Shown piece after piece: positions 1-7,089 of a stretch of 29,493 nucleotides of DNA. Source of the DNA: JACVRW01 sp040509755 (GTDB lineage Bacteria > Actinomycetota > Thermoleophilia > Solirubrobacterales > Thermoleophilaceae). How positions within the stretch are numbered: position 1 is the stretch's first letter; each line of letters starts with the position of its first letter. Position numbers and translations under genes: made by a program. Location of the stretch: positions 1-29,493 of the forward strand of contig JBEVKF010000160.1 of NCBI GenBank assembly GCA_040509755.1, in the 5' to 3' direction. The notes under the pieces were generated by a model. That model was not told the DNA's origin, did not search any database, and worked only from the letters and a program-made list of their open reading frames with translations.

Positions 1-10
1 TGCTGGCCCC

Positions 11-961
11 CTAGCGCGACGGGTCGAGCAGCACCTTGCCGCTCGTCTTTCGGCCCTGCATGTCCTCGTGAGCCCGGCGCACGTCCGAGAGCGCGTAGGT
101 CTCGCCCATCTGGGGGACGAGCTCTCCGCGCGCGGCGCGCTCGAACAGGTCCGCCAGCGGCTCCTCCATCATGTCCCGGCGACCCAGGCAGTGCATCAGC
201 CAGAAGCCGACGACGGCGCGGCTCTTTCGCATCAGCCGCCCCGTCTCGACCGTGTTCTGCTCGCGTCCGGCGATCCCGTAGGCCACGATCCGGCCGAACG
301 GAGCGAGCGCCTCCGCCGACTGCGAGAACACCCGTCCACCGGACATCTCGAGCACGACGTCGACGCCATTCCCGCCGTTGGCGTCGATCAGGGCCGCCTT
401 GAGGTCCTCGACCGCCGGATCCACGACGGCGTCGGCCCCCAGCGACAGCGCCAGCGCCCGCTTCTCCTCGGTGGACGCCGTCGCGATCACCCGCCCGGCC
501 CCGAACGGCTTGGCCAGCTGCACCGCCAGCGAACCCACACCGCCGGCGCCGGAAATCACCACAACGGCCTCCCTCGGGGCGAGCTTGGCGGACGTCTTGA
601 ACAGGTGCCACGCGGTGATTCCCTGGATGAGCAACGCGAGTGCCGCGCCGTCCTCGACCCCCTCTGGGATCTCGTGAACCATCTCCTTCGGCGCGACCGC
701 GTACTCGGCGTAGCCGCCGCTCGCGAGGAGCGCGATCACCCGCCGGCCGTCCTCGGTCTTACCCGCCACCTCGCCGCCCAGCACGAGCGGCACCTCGTAG
801 CGGGCCAGGTAGGAGTTCTCGCGCTGATGGGTGTCGGCGAAGTTCATCCCCGCGCGCGAGACCTCGATGAGCACCTGCCCGTCCCCCGGCTCGGGCTTTG
901 GGATGTCGACCACCTTGAGGACCTCGGGGCCGCCGAACTCGTCTATCTGAACCGCTCGCAT
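11..961 (-). CDS. Zinc-independent NADPH:quinone reductase-like MDR oxidoreductase
   Basis: Medium-chain dehydrogenase/reductase of the quinone oxidoreductase subgroup, expected to reduce quinones or enones with NADPH in the cytoplasm. The N-terminus MRAVQIDEFGGPEVL is the typical GroES-like start, and the Rossmann dinucleotide motif SGAGGVGS lies at about residues 137-144. I see no cysteine cluster for structural zinc, which fits the zinc-free subgroup. The protein is 316 residues, close to the usual 310-330. The ATG at 961 is chosen because family similarity begins there; an open extension to 1063 would run into the divergent kinase gene. A TACGCT -10-like box lies 9 nt upstream of the ATG. 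Divergent from the PfkB kinase with 58 bp between. The natural substrate cannot be told from sequence. Confidence 0.88.
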   Translation of the reverse strand: MRAVQIDEFGGPEVLKVVDIPKPEPGDGQVLIEVSRAGMNFADTHQRENSYLARYEVPLVLGGEVAGKTEDGRRVIALLASGGYAEYAVAPKEMVHEIPEGVEDGAALALLIQGITAWHLFKTSAKLAPREAVVVISGAGGVGSLAVQLAKPFGAGRVIATASTEEKRALALSLGADAVVDPAVEDLKAALIDANGGNGVDVVLEMSGGRVFSQSAEALAPFGRIVAYGIAGREQNTVETGRLMRKSRAVVGFWLMHCLGRRDMMEEPLADLFERAARGELVPQMGETYALSDVRRAHEDMQGRKTSGKVLLDPSR

Positions 962-1019
962 GAGGCGGGCAGCGTAGTACGCGGGCTGGCGCCCCGCATC
1001 GGCTAGCCTCCGCGGCCGC

Positions 1020-1940
1020 ATGGGCCTCGTAGTGGTCGGTTCGATCGCCTTCGACGCGATCAAGACTCCCTTTGGCGAGCGCGAACGCGCGCTCGGCGGC
1101 GCCGCCGTGCATTTTTCCCTGGCGGCGAGTTACTTCACCGACGTCCGGGTGGTCGGGCCGGTGGGCGACGACTTCGGCGAAGACGAGTACGCCGTGCTGC
1201 ATCGCCATGGCGTCGTGACGGAGGACATCGAGCACGTGCCGGGAGGCAAGACCTTCTTCTACGCCTGCGAGTACGAGTGGAACCTGAACATCCGGCACTC
1301 GCTCGACACCCAGCTCGGCGTCTTCGAGAACTTCAGGCCCAAGCTGTCCGACGCCTCGAAGCAGGCGGAGACGCTGTTCCTGGCGAACATCCAACCCGAC
1401 CTCCAGCGCGAGGTGCGCGAGCAGTGCGGCGCCAAGCTCGCCGGCCTCGACTCGATGAACTTCTGGATCGAGAGCGCACGGGAGTCGCTCGTGCGAACGA
1501 TCGCGACCGTCGACGTCGTGCTGATGAACGACGACGAGGTGCGCATGCTCACCGAGCAGCCGACCTTGCTCAAGGCCGCGCGCCAGATCATGGAGATGGG
1601 CCCGAGTGTGGTGGTGGTCAAGCAGGGCGAGTACGGCGCGGCGCTGTTCACGAAGGACGGCTTCTTCTCGATTCCGGCCTTCCCCCTGGAGACCGTGATC
1701 GACCCCACCGGCGCCGGTGACTCATTCGCCGGCGGCCTGCTCGGCTACCTCGACGCCCACGGCGGCGCCACCGATGACGCCACCCTTCGCCGGGCGATGG
1801 CCTACGGCTCGGCGGTGGCCTCGCGGTGGGTCGAGGAGTTCGGCTGCGAGCGGGCCGCGACCCTCACCCGCGAGGAGATCGACGAGCGCTTCGAGGCCTT
1901 CCGGCTGATGAGCGTGATCGAGGGCGTCACCACCGCGTAG
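1020..1940 (+). CDS. PfkB-family carbohydrate kinase
   Basis: Ribokinase/PfkB-fold sugar or nucleoside kinase, 306 residues. The N-terminal VVVGSIAFDAI strand and the GGAAVHFSLAAS segment (about residues 26-37) form the first PfkB signature. The second signature, DPTGAGDSFAGG, starts at residue 228 and places the catalytic Asp at D234 beside the anion hole. The family phosphorylates a hydroxymethyl group using ATP; the substrate (sugar, nucleoside or other) is not evident. The ATG at 1020 gives the normal family start. There is no clear Shine-Dalgarno; a TAGCCT -10-like box (1004-1009) ends 10 nt before the ATG, so the leader would be very short. The MOSC gene follows 47 bp downstream. Confidence 0.88.
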   Translation: MGLVVVGSIAFDAIKTPFGERERALGGAAVHFSLAASYFTDVRVVGPVGDDFGEDEYAVLHRHGVVTEDIEHVPGGKTFFYACEYEWNLNIRHSLDTQLGVFENFRPKLSDASKQAETLFLANIQPDLQREVREQCGAKLAGLDSMNFWIESARESLVRTIATVDVVLMNDDEVRMLTEQPTLLKAARQIMEMGPSVVVVKQGEYGAALFTKDGFFSIPAFPLETVIDPTGAGDSFAGGLLGYLDAHGGATDDATLRRAMAYGSAVASRWVEEFGCERAATLTREEIDERFEAFRLMSVIEGVTTA

Positions 1941-1987
1941 GCGGCGACGGCAGCCTAGTGGGTGAAAGCGACTGCGATGCTCTGAGC

Positions 1988-2614
1988 ATGGCCGCGGTGA
2001 TCTCAGTGAATCTGGCCGACGTGCGAACCGTCCTGCGGGGCGGCGAGCGTGTGGCAACAGGCATCTGGAAGCTGCCGACCACCGAGCGCGTGGCGGCCGG
2101 CACGCTCGGCCTCCACGGCGATCTCCAGGCCGACCGGACCGTCCACGGAGGCGCCGACAAGGCGGTCTACGCCTACGCGCGCGAGGACACCGAGTGGTGG
2201 GAGCGCGAGCTCGGCCGCCCGCTCGGGCATGGCGCCTTTGGCGAGAACCTCACCCTGTACGGAGTGGCCGCCTCCGAGGCGCTGGTAGGCGAGCGCTGGC
2301 GAATCGGCAGCGTCGTGCTCGAGGTCTCCGAGCCGCGCCTTCCGTGCTGGAAGCTGGGCGTGCGGATGGCCGACCCGAAGATGGTGAAGCGCTTCGCGAA
2401 AGCCCTGCGCACCGGGACCTACCTGCGGGTGATCGAGGCGGGCGAACTGGGAGCGGGCGACGAGGTGGAACTGGTCGAGCGTCCCGAGCACGACGTGAGC
2501 GTGCGCCTGATCGCCGAGGCGGTGCTGGTCGACCACGGGCTCGCGCCGCGGTTGCTGGCGGCCCCGCGCCTGTCTGCGGACTACCGCAGCTGGGCGCTTG
2601 ACCGCGCCGCCTGA
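1988..2614 (+). CDS. MOSC domain-containing protein (YiiM-like)
   Basis: A 208-residue MOSC (molybdenum cofactor sulfurase C-terminal) protein of the short stand-alone type. Visible family features are VHGGADKAVYAY (from about residue 52), FGENLT (about 84-89) and the LPCWKLG segment with the conserved cysteine C120. Stand-alone MOSC proteins are thought to bind or transfer molybdenum cofactor or sulfur; YiiM relatives act in N-hydroxylated purine resistance. ATG 1988 is chosen because AAVISVNLADV matches the usual first strand; an in-frame GTG at 1958 is a less likely alternative. A moaA gene lies 4.5 kb away, so a cofactor link is possible but not shown. A compact hairpin follows the stop. 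Confidence 0.85.
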   Translation: MAAVISVNLADVRTVLRGGERVATGIWKLPTTERVAAGTLGLHGDLQADRTVHGGADKAVYAYAREDTEWWERELGRPLGHGAFGENLTLYGVAASEALVGERWRIGSVVLEVSEPRLPCWKLGVRMADPKMVKRFAKALRTGTYLRVIEAGELGAGDEVELVERPEHDVSVRLIAEAVLVDHGLAPRLLAAPRLSADYRSWALDRAA

Positions 2615-2633
2615 ATGGCGCCGTGCGCCAAGG

Positions 2634-2650
2634 ACCCGGCTTGGCCGGGT
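2634..2650 (+). terminator. Hairpin after the MOSC gene
   Basis: Perfect 7-bp inverted repeat ACCCGGC / GCCGGGT with a 3-nt loop (TTG), 19 bp after the MOSC stop and 28 bp before the next start. There is no U-tract, as often in high-GC genomes. Position favours a transcription end signal; this is inference. Confidence 0.45.
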
Positions 2651-2654
2651 GCGC

Positions 2655-2678
2655 TGCGATCGCTTAAGATCGCAGTCG
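2655..2678 (+). promoter_or_regulatory. Leaderless promoter with dyad over the -10
   Basis: A TAAGAT -10 hexamer (2665-2670) lies 8 nt before the ATG at 2679, so transcription would begin at or next to the start codon. It is embedded in an inverted repeat, TGCGATC (2655-2661) and GATCGCA (2668-2674) with a 6-bp centre. The symmetry over the -10 suggests a repressor site. No convincing -35 is seen. Confidence 0.5.
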
Positions 2679-2945
2679 ATGTCGAGCTTCTGGGCAATGT
2701 TCTGGCTGATCCTCGTCTTGAAGATCCCCATCGCCGCCCTGCTCTACATCGTCTGGTGGGCGATCCGCGAGCCGCCCGTGGCAGAGCCGGATGCCGGCGA
2801 GGGCGGCGGCGGCACGCGCCGCGATCCGCACCCGCGCATCCGCCCGCCGCAGCCGCCGCGACGCGGCCCTCACGCCGAGCCCACCCCGCAAGCGCCCGGC
2901 CGCGTTCGCGTGGCCAAGCGCGGGCCGCGCGTGCCTGACCACTAG
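2679..2945 (+). CDS. Small membrane protein with Pro/Arg-rich tail
   Basis: An 88-residue protein I do not recognise by family. A single hydrophobic segment, roughly residues 4-27 (FWAMFWLILVLKIPIAALLY and the Trp residues after it), is followed by a long disordered-looking tail rich in Pro, Arg and Gly. It is probably a one-pass membrane protein with a charged cytoplasmic tail. The ATG at 2679 is chosen because the membrane segment starts there and a -10 box lies 8 nt upstream; the frame is open further upstream into the MOSC gene. First of three consecutive small genes; the next starts 13 bp after the stop. Function unknown. Confidence 0.65.
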   Translation: MSSFWAMFWLILVLKIPIAALLYIVWWAIREPPVAEPDAGEGGGGTRRDPHPRIRPPQPPRRGPHAEPTPQAPGRVRVAKRGPRVPDH

Positions 2946-2958
2946 TAGGCTGCGCGCC
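2946..2958 (+). promoter_or_regulatory. Putative leaderless -10 (TAGGCT) for the small gene at 2959
   Basis: TAGGCT at 2946-2951 lies exactly 7 nt before the GTG start at 2959, directly after the stop of the previous gene. There is no Shine-Dalgarno, so the next gene may be transcribed separately as a leaderless mRNA. Confidence 0.45.
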
Positions 2959-3195
2959 GTGAACGCCTTCCACGTCTGCGGAATTCTGCTCGCCCTCTGG
3001 GCGCTCACGGTCTCCTTCCTCGGCATCACGCGCGAGGGCTTCCCGGGGTCCGCCGGCGCCGCCCGCGCCGTGGGCGCCATCTCGGTCCTGCTCGCGATGG
3101 CCGCTATCGGCAGCGCGATCTACACCTCGGCGACCGAGGAAGAGGAGTCCGAGGAGGGCGGCGACACAGAGCAGGCGCTCGTTTGGAGGGTCTGA
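2959..3195 (+). CDS. Small two-helix membrane protein
   Basis: A 78-residue hypothetical protein. Two hydrophobic segments are visible: about residues 5-22 (VCGILLALWALTVSFLGI) and about 36-55 (AVGAISVLLAMAAIGSAIY). A strongly acidic stretch rich in Glu follows, with the C-terminus EQALVWRV. The GTG at 2959 gives the first helix immediately; the open frame further upstream has composition unlike a protein. Small proteins with this helix pair are common in actinobacteria next to respiratory or envelope genes, but I cannot assign a role. It is followed within 5 bp by a gene with its own Shine-Dalgarno that overlaps the end of this one. Confidence 0.65.
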   Translation: MNAFHVCGILLALWALTVSFLGITREGFPGSAGAARAVGAISVLLAMAAIGSAIYTSATEEEESEEGGDTEQALVWRV

Positions 3196-3200
3196 ACCCG

Positions 3201-3524
3201 ATGACGCCGATCGACGACGGGCACGCTGTCCACTACCTGGCGGTCGAGCGCGGGACGCCGGTCTACGGCTCCGACGAGCAGCCGGTGGGCACGGTGGTCG
3301 AGGTGCTCGATAACCACCGCGAGCACATCATGGACGGCGTCGTGTTCGAGGACCGGAGCGGTGTGCGCCGCTTCGTCGACGCACCCGAGGTCGCGCGAAC
3401 GGCGGAGCGAGGCGTGACGCTCACCATCAGCGCCGCCGAGGCAGCGGAGCTCGCCCCTCCGGAGTCCGGACCGGCGCTGGGCAGCCCGATCAAGAAGCTG
3501 TTTCGCGGCCGGCGCGGGCGCTAG
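3201..3524 (+). CDS. PRC-barrel-like small protein
   Basis: A 107-residue soluble protein. The pattern GTPVYGSDEQPVGTVVEVL, followed by MDGVVFEDRSG and RRFVDAPEV, resembles the PRC-barrel/DUF2171-type small beta-barrel, which in other proteins mediates protein or RNA contacts. The ATG at 3201 is chosen over the in-frame TTG at 3183 because GGAGGG (about 3185-3190) sits 10 nt before it, a proper Shine-Dalgarno. The C-terminus is basic (KKLFRGRRGR). Last of three small genes read in the same direction. Partner and process are unknown; the family call is from fold-like sequence pattern only. Confidence 0.65.
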   Translation: MTPIDDGHAVHYLAVERGTPVYGSDEQPVGTVVEVLDNHREHIMDGVVFEDRSGVRRFVDAPEVARTAERGVTLTISAAEAAELAPPESGPALGSPIKKLFRGRRGR

Positions 3525-3543
3525 ACGGCCCGCCCGCCCCTCG

Positions 3544-3900
3544 CTACCACTCCACGATCGGGCGCACCTCGATCGCGCCGCCCAGGCGGGCCGCCGGGAT
3601 CCGCGTGGCCAGCTCGACCGCTGCGTCGGCATCCTCGGACTCGAACAGGAGGTATCCCCCGATCGCCTCCTTGGTCTCGGCGAACGGGCCGTCGGTGGTC
3701 AGCGTCTTGCCGTCCTTCACGCGCACGGTGGTTGCCGACTCCGGAGGCTGCAGCTGGAGGCCCGGGCTGACGCCGGGCGTCTCGCCGATCGCCTTGTAGG
3801 CAGCGTAGATCTCGCCCTTCTCGGCCTCCGAGAGCCTGTCCCACTCCTCCGACGGCGGCGTCGGGGTAGAGCCTTGGTGGATCAGCAGCATGAACTTCAT
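3544..3900 (-). CDS. YCII/DGPF-domain protein
   Basis: A 118-residue YCII-related protein. The hallmark DGPF is at residues 70-73 within LTTDGPFAETKEA, followed by GGYLLFE and the ferredoxin-like C-terminal strand. The N-terminus MKFMLLIH is typical of the group. Many such proteins are encoded beside ECF sigma factors (the ECF41-type context), but none is adjacent here. Biochemical role is uncertain; a dimeric alpha-beta barrel enzyme or binding protein is expected. ATG 3900 is preceded by a strong AAAGGAGG Shine-Dalgarno. Convergent with the PRC-barrel-like gene (19 bp apart) and divergent from citrate synthase (155 bp apart). Confidence 0.85.
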   Translation of the reverse strand: MKFMLLIHQGSTPTPPSEEWDRLSEAEKGEIYAAYKAIGETPGVSPGLQLQPPESATTVRVKDGKTLTTDGPFAETKEAIGGYLLFESEDADAAVELATRIPAARLGGAIEVRPIVEW

Positions 3901-4055
3901 CGCTTCCTCCTTTGGAAAATGGTGCCAGTACGACGAATGGGGAGCGACTAAACCGACATTTCGACCTGCCGCCGAAGCGACCGGCACGAGGTCGAGTGTG
4001 CCGTTCCGGCAAAATCAGGGAAAAGAGGGTGGACTGAGAGGATCAAGGAGAGACG

Positions 4056-5444
4056 ATGGCCGAGGAACAAGAGCAGCGGGACGACGGCGGCGGCGTAGCC
4101 ACCGCGCAGGACACGCTGAGCGTCACCGACAACCGGACCGGCGAGAAGTACGAGTTCGAGATCACGGACGGCACGGTCAAGGCGATGGACTTCCGCGGAA
4201 TCAAGGTGTCCGAGGACGACTTCGGCCTGATGACCTACGACCCGGCGTTCACCAACACTGCCTCCTGCCGCAGCTCGGTCTGTTACATCGACGGCGAGGC
4301 CGGGGTGCTCGAGTACCGCGGGTACCCGATCGACCAGCTCTGCGAGAAGTCGAGCTACCTCGAGGTGGCGTACCTCCTCATCTACGGCGGGCTGCCCACC
4401 CAGCAGCAGCTCGATGAGTGGATCTTCGAGGTCACCCACCACACCTACGTCCACGAGAACATCAAGAAGTTCGTCGAGGGCTTCCGCTACGACGCCCACC
4501 CGATGGGCATGCTGCTCGCCACCGTCGGCGCGCTGTCGACGTTCTACCCGGACGCGAAGAAGATCGACGACGACACAGAACGCCATATGGCCGCCGTGCG
4601 CATGATCGCCAAGATGCCGACGCTCGCCGCCTTCGCCTACCGCCACGGCATCGGCCTCCCCTACGTCTATCCGGACAACGACCTGTCCTACCCCGGCAAC
4701 TTCCTCTCGATGATCTTCAAGATGACCGAGGCGAAGTACGAGCCCGACCCGCGGCTCGAGAAGGCCCTTGACGTCCTCTGGATCCTCCATGCCGACCACG
4801 AACAGAACTGCTCGACAAGCGCCGTGCGCGGAGTCGGCTCCTCGCAGGTGGACCCCTACTCGGCCGTCGCCGCGGGCGTCGCCGCGCTCTATGGGCCGTT
4901 GCACGGCGGAGCCAACGAGGCCGTGCTGCGCATGCTGAGCCGAATCGAGACCACCGACAACATCCCGGACTTCCTCGAGGGCGTGAAGAACAAGAACGAG
5001 AAGCTGATGGGCTTCGGCCACCGGGTCTACAAGAACTTCGACCCGCGGGCGGAGATCATCAAGGAGCACGTCGACGCGGTCTTCGAGGTGACCGGCAAGA
5101 ACCCCAAGCTCGACATCGCGGTCGAGTTGGAGAAGCGAGCCCTCGACGACGAGTACTTCGTGGAGCGCAAGCTCTACCCGAACGTCGACTTCTACTCCGG
5201 GCTGATCTACGAGGCGCTCAACCTGCCGCCAGACATGTTCACGGTGATGTTCGCCATCCCGCGCACGTCGGGGTGGATCGCCCAGTGGCGCGAGATGCAG
5301 ATGGACGATGAGACGAAGATCGCTCGTCCGCGGCAGATCTACACGGGCTCGCGCGGCCGCGACTTCGAGCAGATCGACGGGCGCAAGAAGCTGACCGACA
5401 AGCCTGTCGCGAAGCCCGGCCTGATCGACCCGGCAAGAGGCTGA
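4056..5444 (+). CDS. gltA: Citrate synthase
   Basis: Type II citrate synthase, 462 residues: condenses oxaloacetate with acetyl-CoA, the entry step of the TCA cycle. Active-site positions are intact: H283 in LHGGANEA, H322 in GFGHRVYKN and D378 in NVDFYSG, equivalent to His264, His305 and Asp362 of the E. coli enzyme, and the oxaloacetate-binding HADHEQN motif starts at H245. An N-terminal extension of about 25 acidic residues precedes the family core. An AAGGAG Shine-Dalgarno lies 7 nt before the ATG. The gene stands alone with its own 155-bp upstream region; a hairpin lies downstream before a convergent gene. The 2-oxoglutarate dehydrogenase of the same cycle is encoded 10 kb downstream. 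Confidence 0.97.
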   Translation: MAEEQEQRDDGGGVATAQDTLSVTDNRTGEKYEFEITDGTVKAMDFRGIKVSEDDFGLMTYDPAFTNTASCRSSVCYIDGEAGVLEYRGYPIDQLCEKSSYLEVAYLLIYGGLPTQQQLDEWIFEVTHHTYVHENIKKFVEGFRYDAHPMGMLLATVGALSTFYPDAKKIDDDTERHMAAVRMIAKMPTLAAFAYRHGIGLPYVYPDNDLSYPGNFLSMIFKMTEAKYEPDPRLEKALDVLWILHADHEQNCSTSAVRGVGSSQVDPYSAVAAGVAALYGPLHGGANEAVLRMLSRIETTDNIPDFLEGVKNKNEKLMGFGHRVYKNFDPRAEIIKEHVDAVFEVTGKNPKLDIAVELEKRALDDEYFVERKLYPNVDFYSGLIYEALNLPPDMFTVMFAIPRTSGWIAQWREMQMDDETKIARPRQIYTGSRGRDFEQIDGRKKLTDKPVAKPGLIDPARG

Positions 5445-5474
5445 CCTTCCTCTACCCTGGCCCGCTCTTGTAAC

Positions 5475-5491
5475 GCCCCGGCTCACGGGGC
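5475..5491. terminator. Hairpin between convergent genes
   Basis: GCCCCG / CGGGGC inverted repeat with a 5-nt loop, 30 bp after the gltA stop and 19 bp beyond the end of the convergent secreted-protein gene. No U-tract. It could end transcription from either side. Confidence 0.45.
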
Positions 5492-5510
5492 ATGCGGCCG
5501 GACTGCCGGG

Positions 5511-6221
5511 CTACTGGACGATCGCCCAGCCGCGGTAGGCGCAGGAGGCGCCGAACACGTTCACGCCCTGCACGCCGGGGTCACGGAGCCCGGAGATGGT
5601 GACCCCGTCGGGAGCGGAGGCGACCGCAAGGTCGTCGTCGCTGCCGTGGAACGCCTTCACCACGCCGTCGTCGGCTGCGGTCTCGCTCCAGACCGCGTCG
5701 GTCTCGGCCGTCGCGGCGTTGAGATAGCCCGAGGCGCCTCCGTCGAAGCTGTCGACGGCCGCCATCACGGCCCCGTCCTGCGTGGTCGTCGCGTAGATCC
5801 GAGCCACGTCCTTGTCGGGGTTGGCGTTCTGGTCGGCGCCGTTGTCGATGCAATGGGCGGTGAGCTTGAGAGCCCCGTTCGCGGCGACCTCGCGCGTCTC
5901 CCCGCCGTTCAGCGTGAGCGAGTAGCGCACCAGAGTGCCTGCGGCCACGAAGGCCTCGGGTCCGGCGCCCTGGAGTGCCTGCGCGTCGGGCACCGGCCCG
6001 AGCTTCGACTCCTTGATCTGCTTGCCGCCGAGTCCGTTGTTGCGGACATCACCGCCACGGATGGTGCGCTGATGGAGGTCCTTTCCGCGCACGCTGTTGT
6101 TGACGATGCTGCTGCTGTCGACCGTCGCGGCGGCGTAGCCGACGCCCCCCAACGCCATGAAGAGGGCCGCGGTGGCGATCACATTCGAGTAGGTGAGCCG
6201 CCGAGTAAGCCTGCGAGACAT
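5511..6221 (-). CDS. Secreted or surface protein with repeat-like N-terminal region
   Basis: A 236-residue protein starting MSRRLTRRLTYSNVIATAALFMALGGVGYAA, a basic start plus hydrophobic helix that serves as a signal peptide or anchor. This leader type is abundant in Thermoleophilia (recalled knowledge). Residues about 37-75 contain N/G/K-rich repeat-like units (NNSVRGKDL, QRTIRGGDV, NNGLGGKQI) that look like short beta-turn repeats. The C-terminal half is beta-rich and carries two cysteines (CIDNGAD and ASCAYRG) that could form a disulfide. AAAGGA precedes the ATG. Function unknown; likely extracytoplasmic. Convergent with gltA, and 62 bp downstream of the HD-domain gene in the same direction. 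Confidence 0.75.
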   Translation of the reverse strand: MSRRLTRRLTYSNVIATAALFMALGGVGYAAATVDSSSIVNNSVRGKDLHQRTIRGGDVRNNGLGGKQIKESKLGPVPDAQALQGAGPEAFVAAGTLVRYSLTLNGGETREVAANGALKLTAHCIDNGADQNANPDKDVARIYATTTQDGAVMAAVDSFDGGASGYLNAATAETDAVWSETAADDGVVKAFHGSDDDLAVASAPDGVTISGLRDPGVQGVNVFGASCAYRGWAIVQ

Positions 6222-6283
6222 GAGAGTCCTTTCGTCGCTTGCTCATCCAACCGAGCGGCGGCGGAGGACTTACGCGGGCGCAG

Positions 6284-7069
6284 CTAGATCCTGAACACAG
6301 GGAGCAGCCGCTTCTCGTGCTCGGCCTCGATCTGGGCGACGACCTCGACGTGTTCCTCGATGCCGGAGCCACGCAGCTTGGTGGCCAGCAGCTCGTCGAT
6401 CTGGAACAGCCCCGATGAGTTGTTCATCTCGATCTCGATCCGCACCGCGCGCTCCTCTCCAGGCTCGATCGAGACGGCGTCGATCGCCGCGGCCGACACC
6501 GAGTGGATGTTCGGGCGCCGGGTCTCGAACGGGACACGCGAGCGGCCGCTGGCCATGTCGAGCGAGTCGGCCACGCGCACGATTCCGGCCTCGACGGTGA
6601 TCGGGTCGCCACGGCGGCGGTGGCCGATCACCGCGTGCAGAGACTCGGAGACGATCACCGTCAGGGCGGGGTCCTCGTAGACCCCGTCGAGCAGGTGCGG
6701 GAGCCGTTCGGCGGCCAGGAACAGCGAATACTGCTCGTGGTCAGTCCGGTGGATCGACATGCCGGTGTCGTGAAGCAGGCACGCGGCCGCGATCACGACC
6801 TCGGCGTCGCGTGCTGTCATCCCGTGGTCGGACACCATCGTCGGCTCCACCCCGGCGCGGGTGAGCAGCCGGAACATCCGCAGCGCGATGTTGACGATGA
6901 TCTGGATGTGAACCCAGGAGTGGTCGGACATGTCGCGGCGGTCGGCGTTTACCTGCTGCATGTACCACCACGCATGGAGGCGCCGGTCGCTGTTCGCGGC
7001 GGCGAGCAGCGCCTCCAGGCGGCGATTGCCGCGCGTGGGAACTCGAATCTGTAGCTCGGGAATCTCCAC
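6284..7069 (-). CDS. HD-domain phosphohydrolase
   Basis: A 261-residue HD-superfamily protein, expected to be a metal-dependent phosphohydrolase acting on nucleotides or related phosphoesters. The HD metal ligands appear as H54 (WVHIQIIVNIALR), H100-D101 (CLLHDTGM) and D168 (RVADSLDMA), with further histidines at 145 and 150 (SLHAVIGH). The C-terminal roughly 80 residues form a beta-rich region that may be a regulatory or dimerisation domain. The start is GTG at 7069, exactly 7 nt after a TAGGGT -10, so it looks leaderless. Divergent from moaA with only 20 bp between start codons. Substrate unknown. Confidence 0.8.
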   Translation of the reverse strand: MEIPELQIRVPTRGNRRLEALLAAANSDRRLHAWWYMQQVNADRRDMSDHSWVHIQIIVNIALRMFRLLTRAGVEPTMVSDHGMTARDAEVVIAAACLLHDTGMSIHRTDHEQYSLFLAAERLPHLLDGVYEDPALTVIVSESLHAVIGHRRRGDPITVEAGIVRVADSLDMASGRSRVPFETRRPNIHSVSAAAIDAVSIEPGEERAVRIEIEMNNSSGLFQIDELLATKLRGSGIEEHVEVVAQIEAEHEKRLLPVFRI

Positions 7070-7089
7070 CGCGAGTACCCTACGACTCA
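7070..7089. promoter_or_regulatory. Shared bidirectional promoter, HD gene / moaA
   Basis: The 20 bp between two divergent GTG starts contain TACCCTA at 7076-7082. Read on the plus strand TACCCT ends 8 nt before the moaA GTG; read on the minus strand TAGGGT ends 7 nt before the HD gene GTG. Both genes would then be leaderless and their -10 elements share five base pairs. Confidence 0.6.

Noticed and set aside
3948..5486. 512-codon open frame on the minus strand opposite citrate synthase
   Set aside because: It is a mirror of a strongly conserved gene in GC-biased DNA; its translation is low-complexity and rich in Val, Asp, Arg and His without family motifs.
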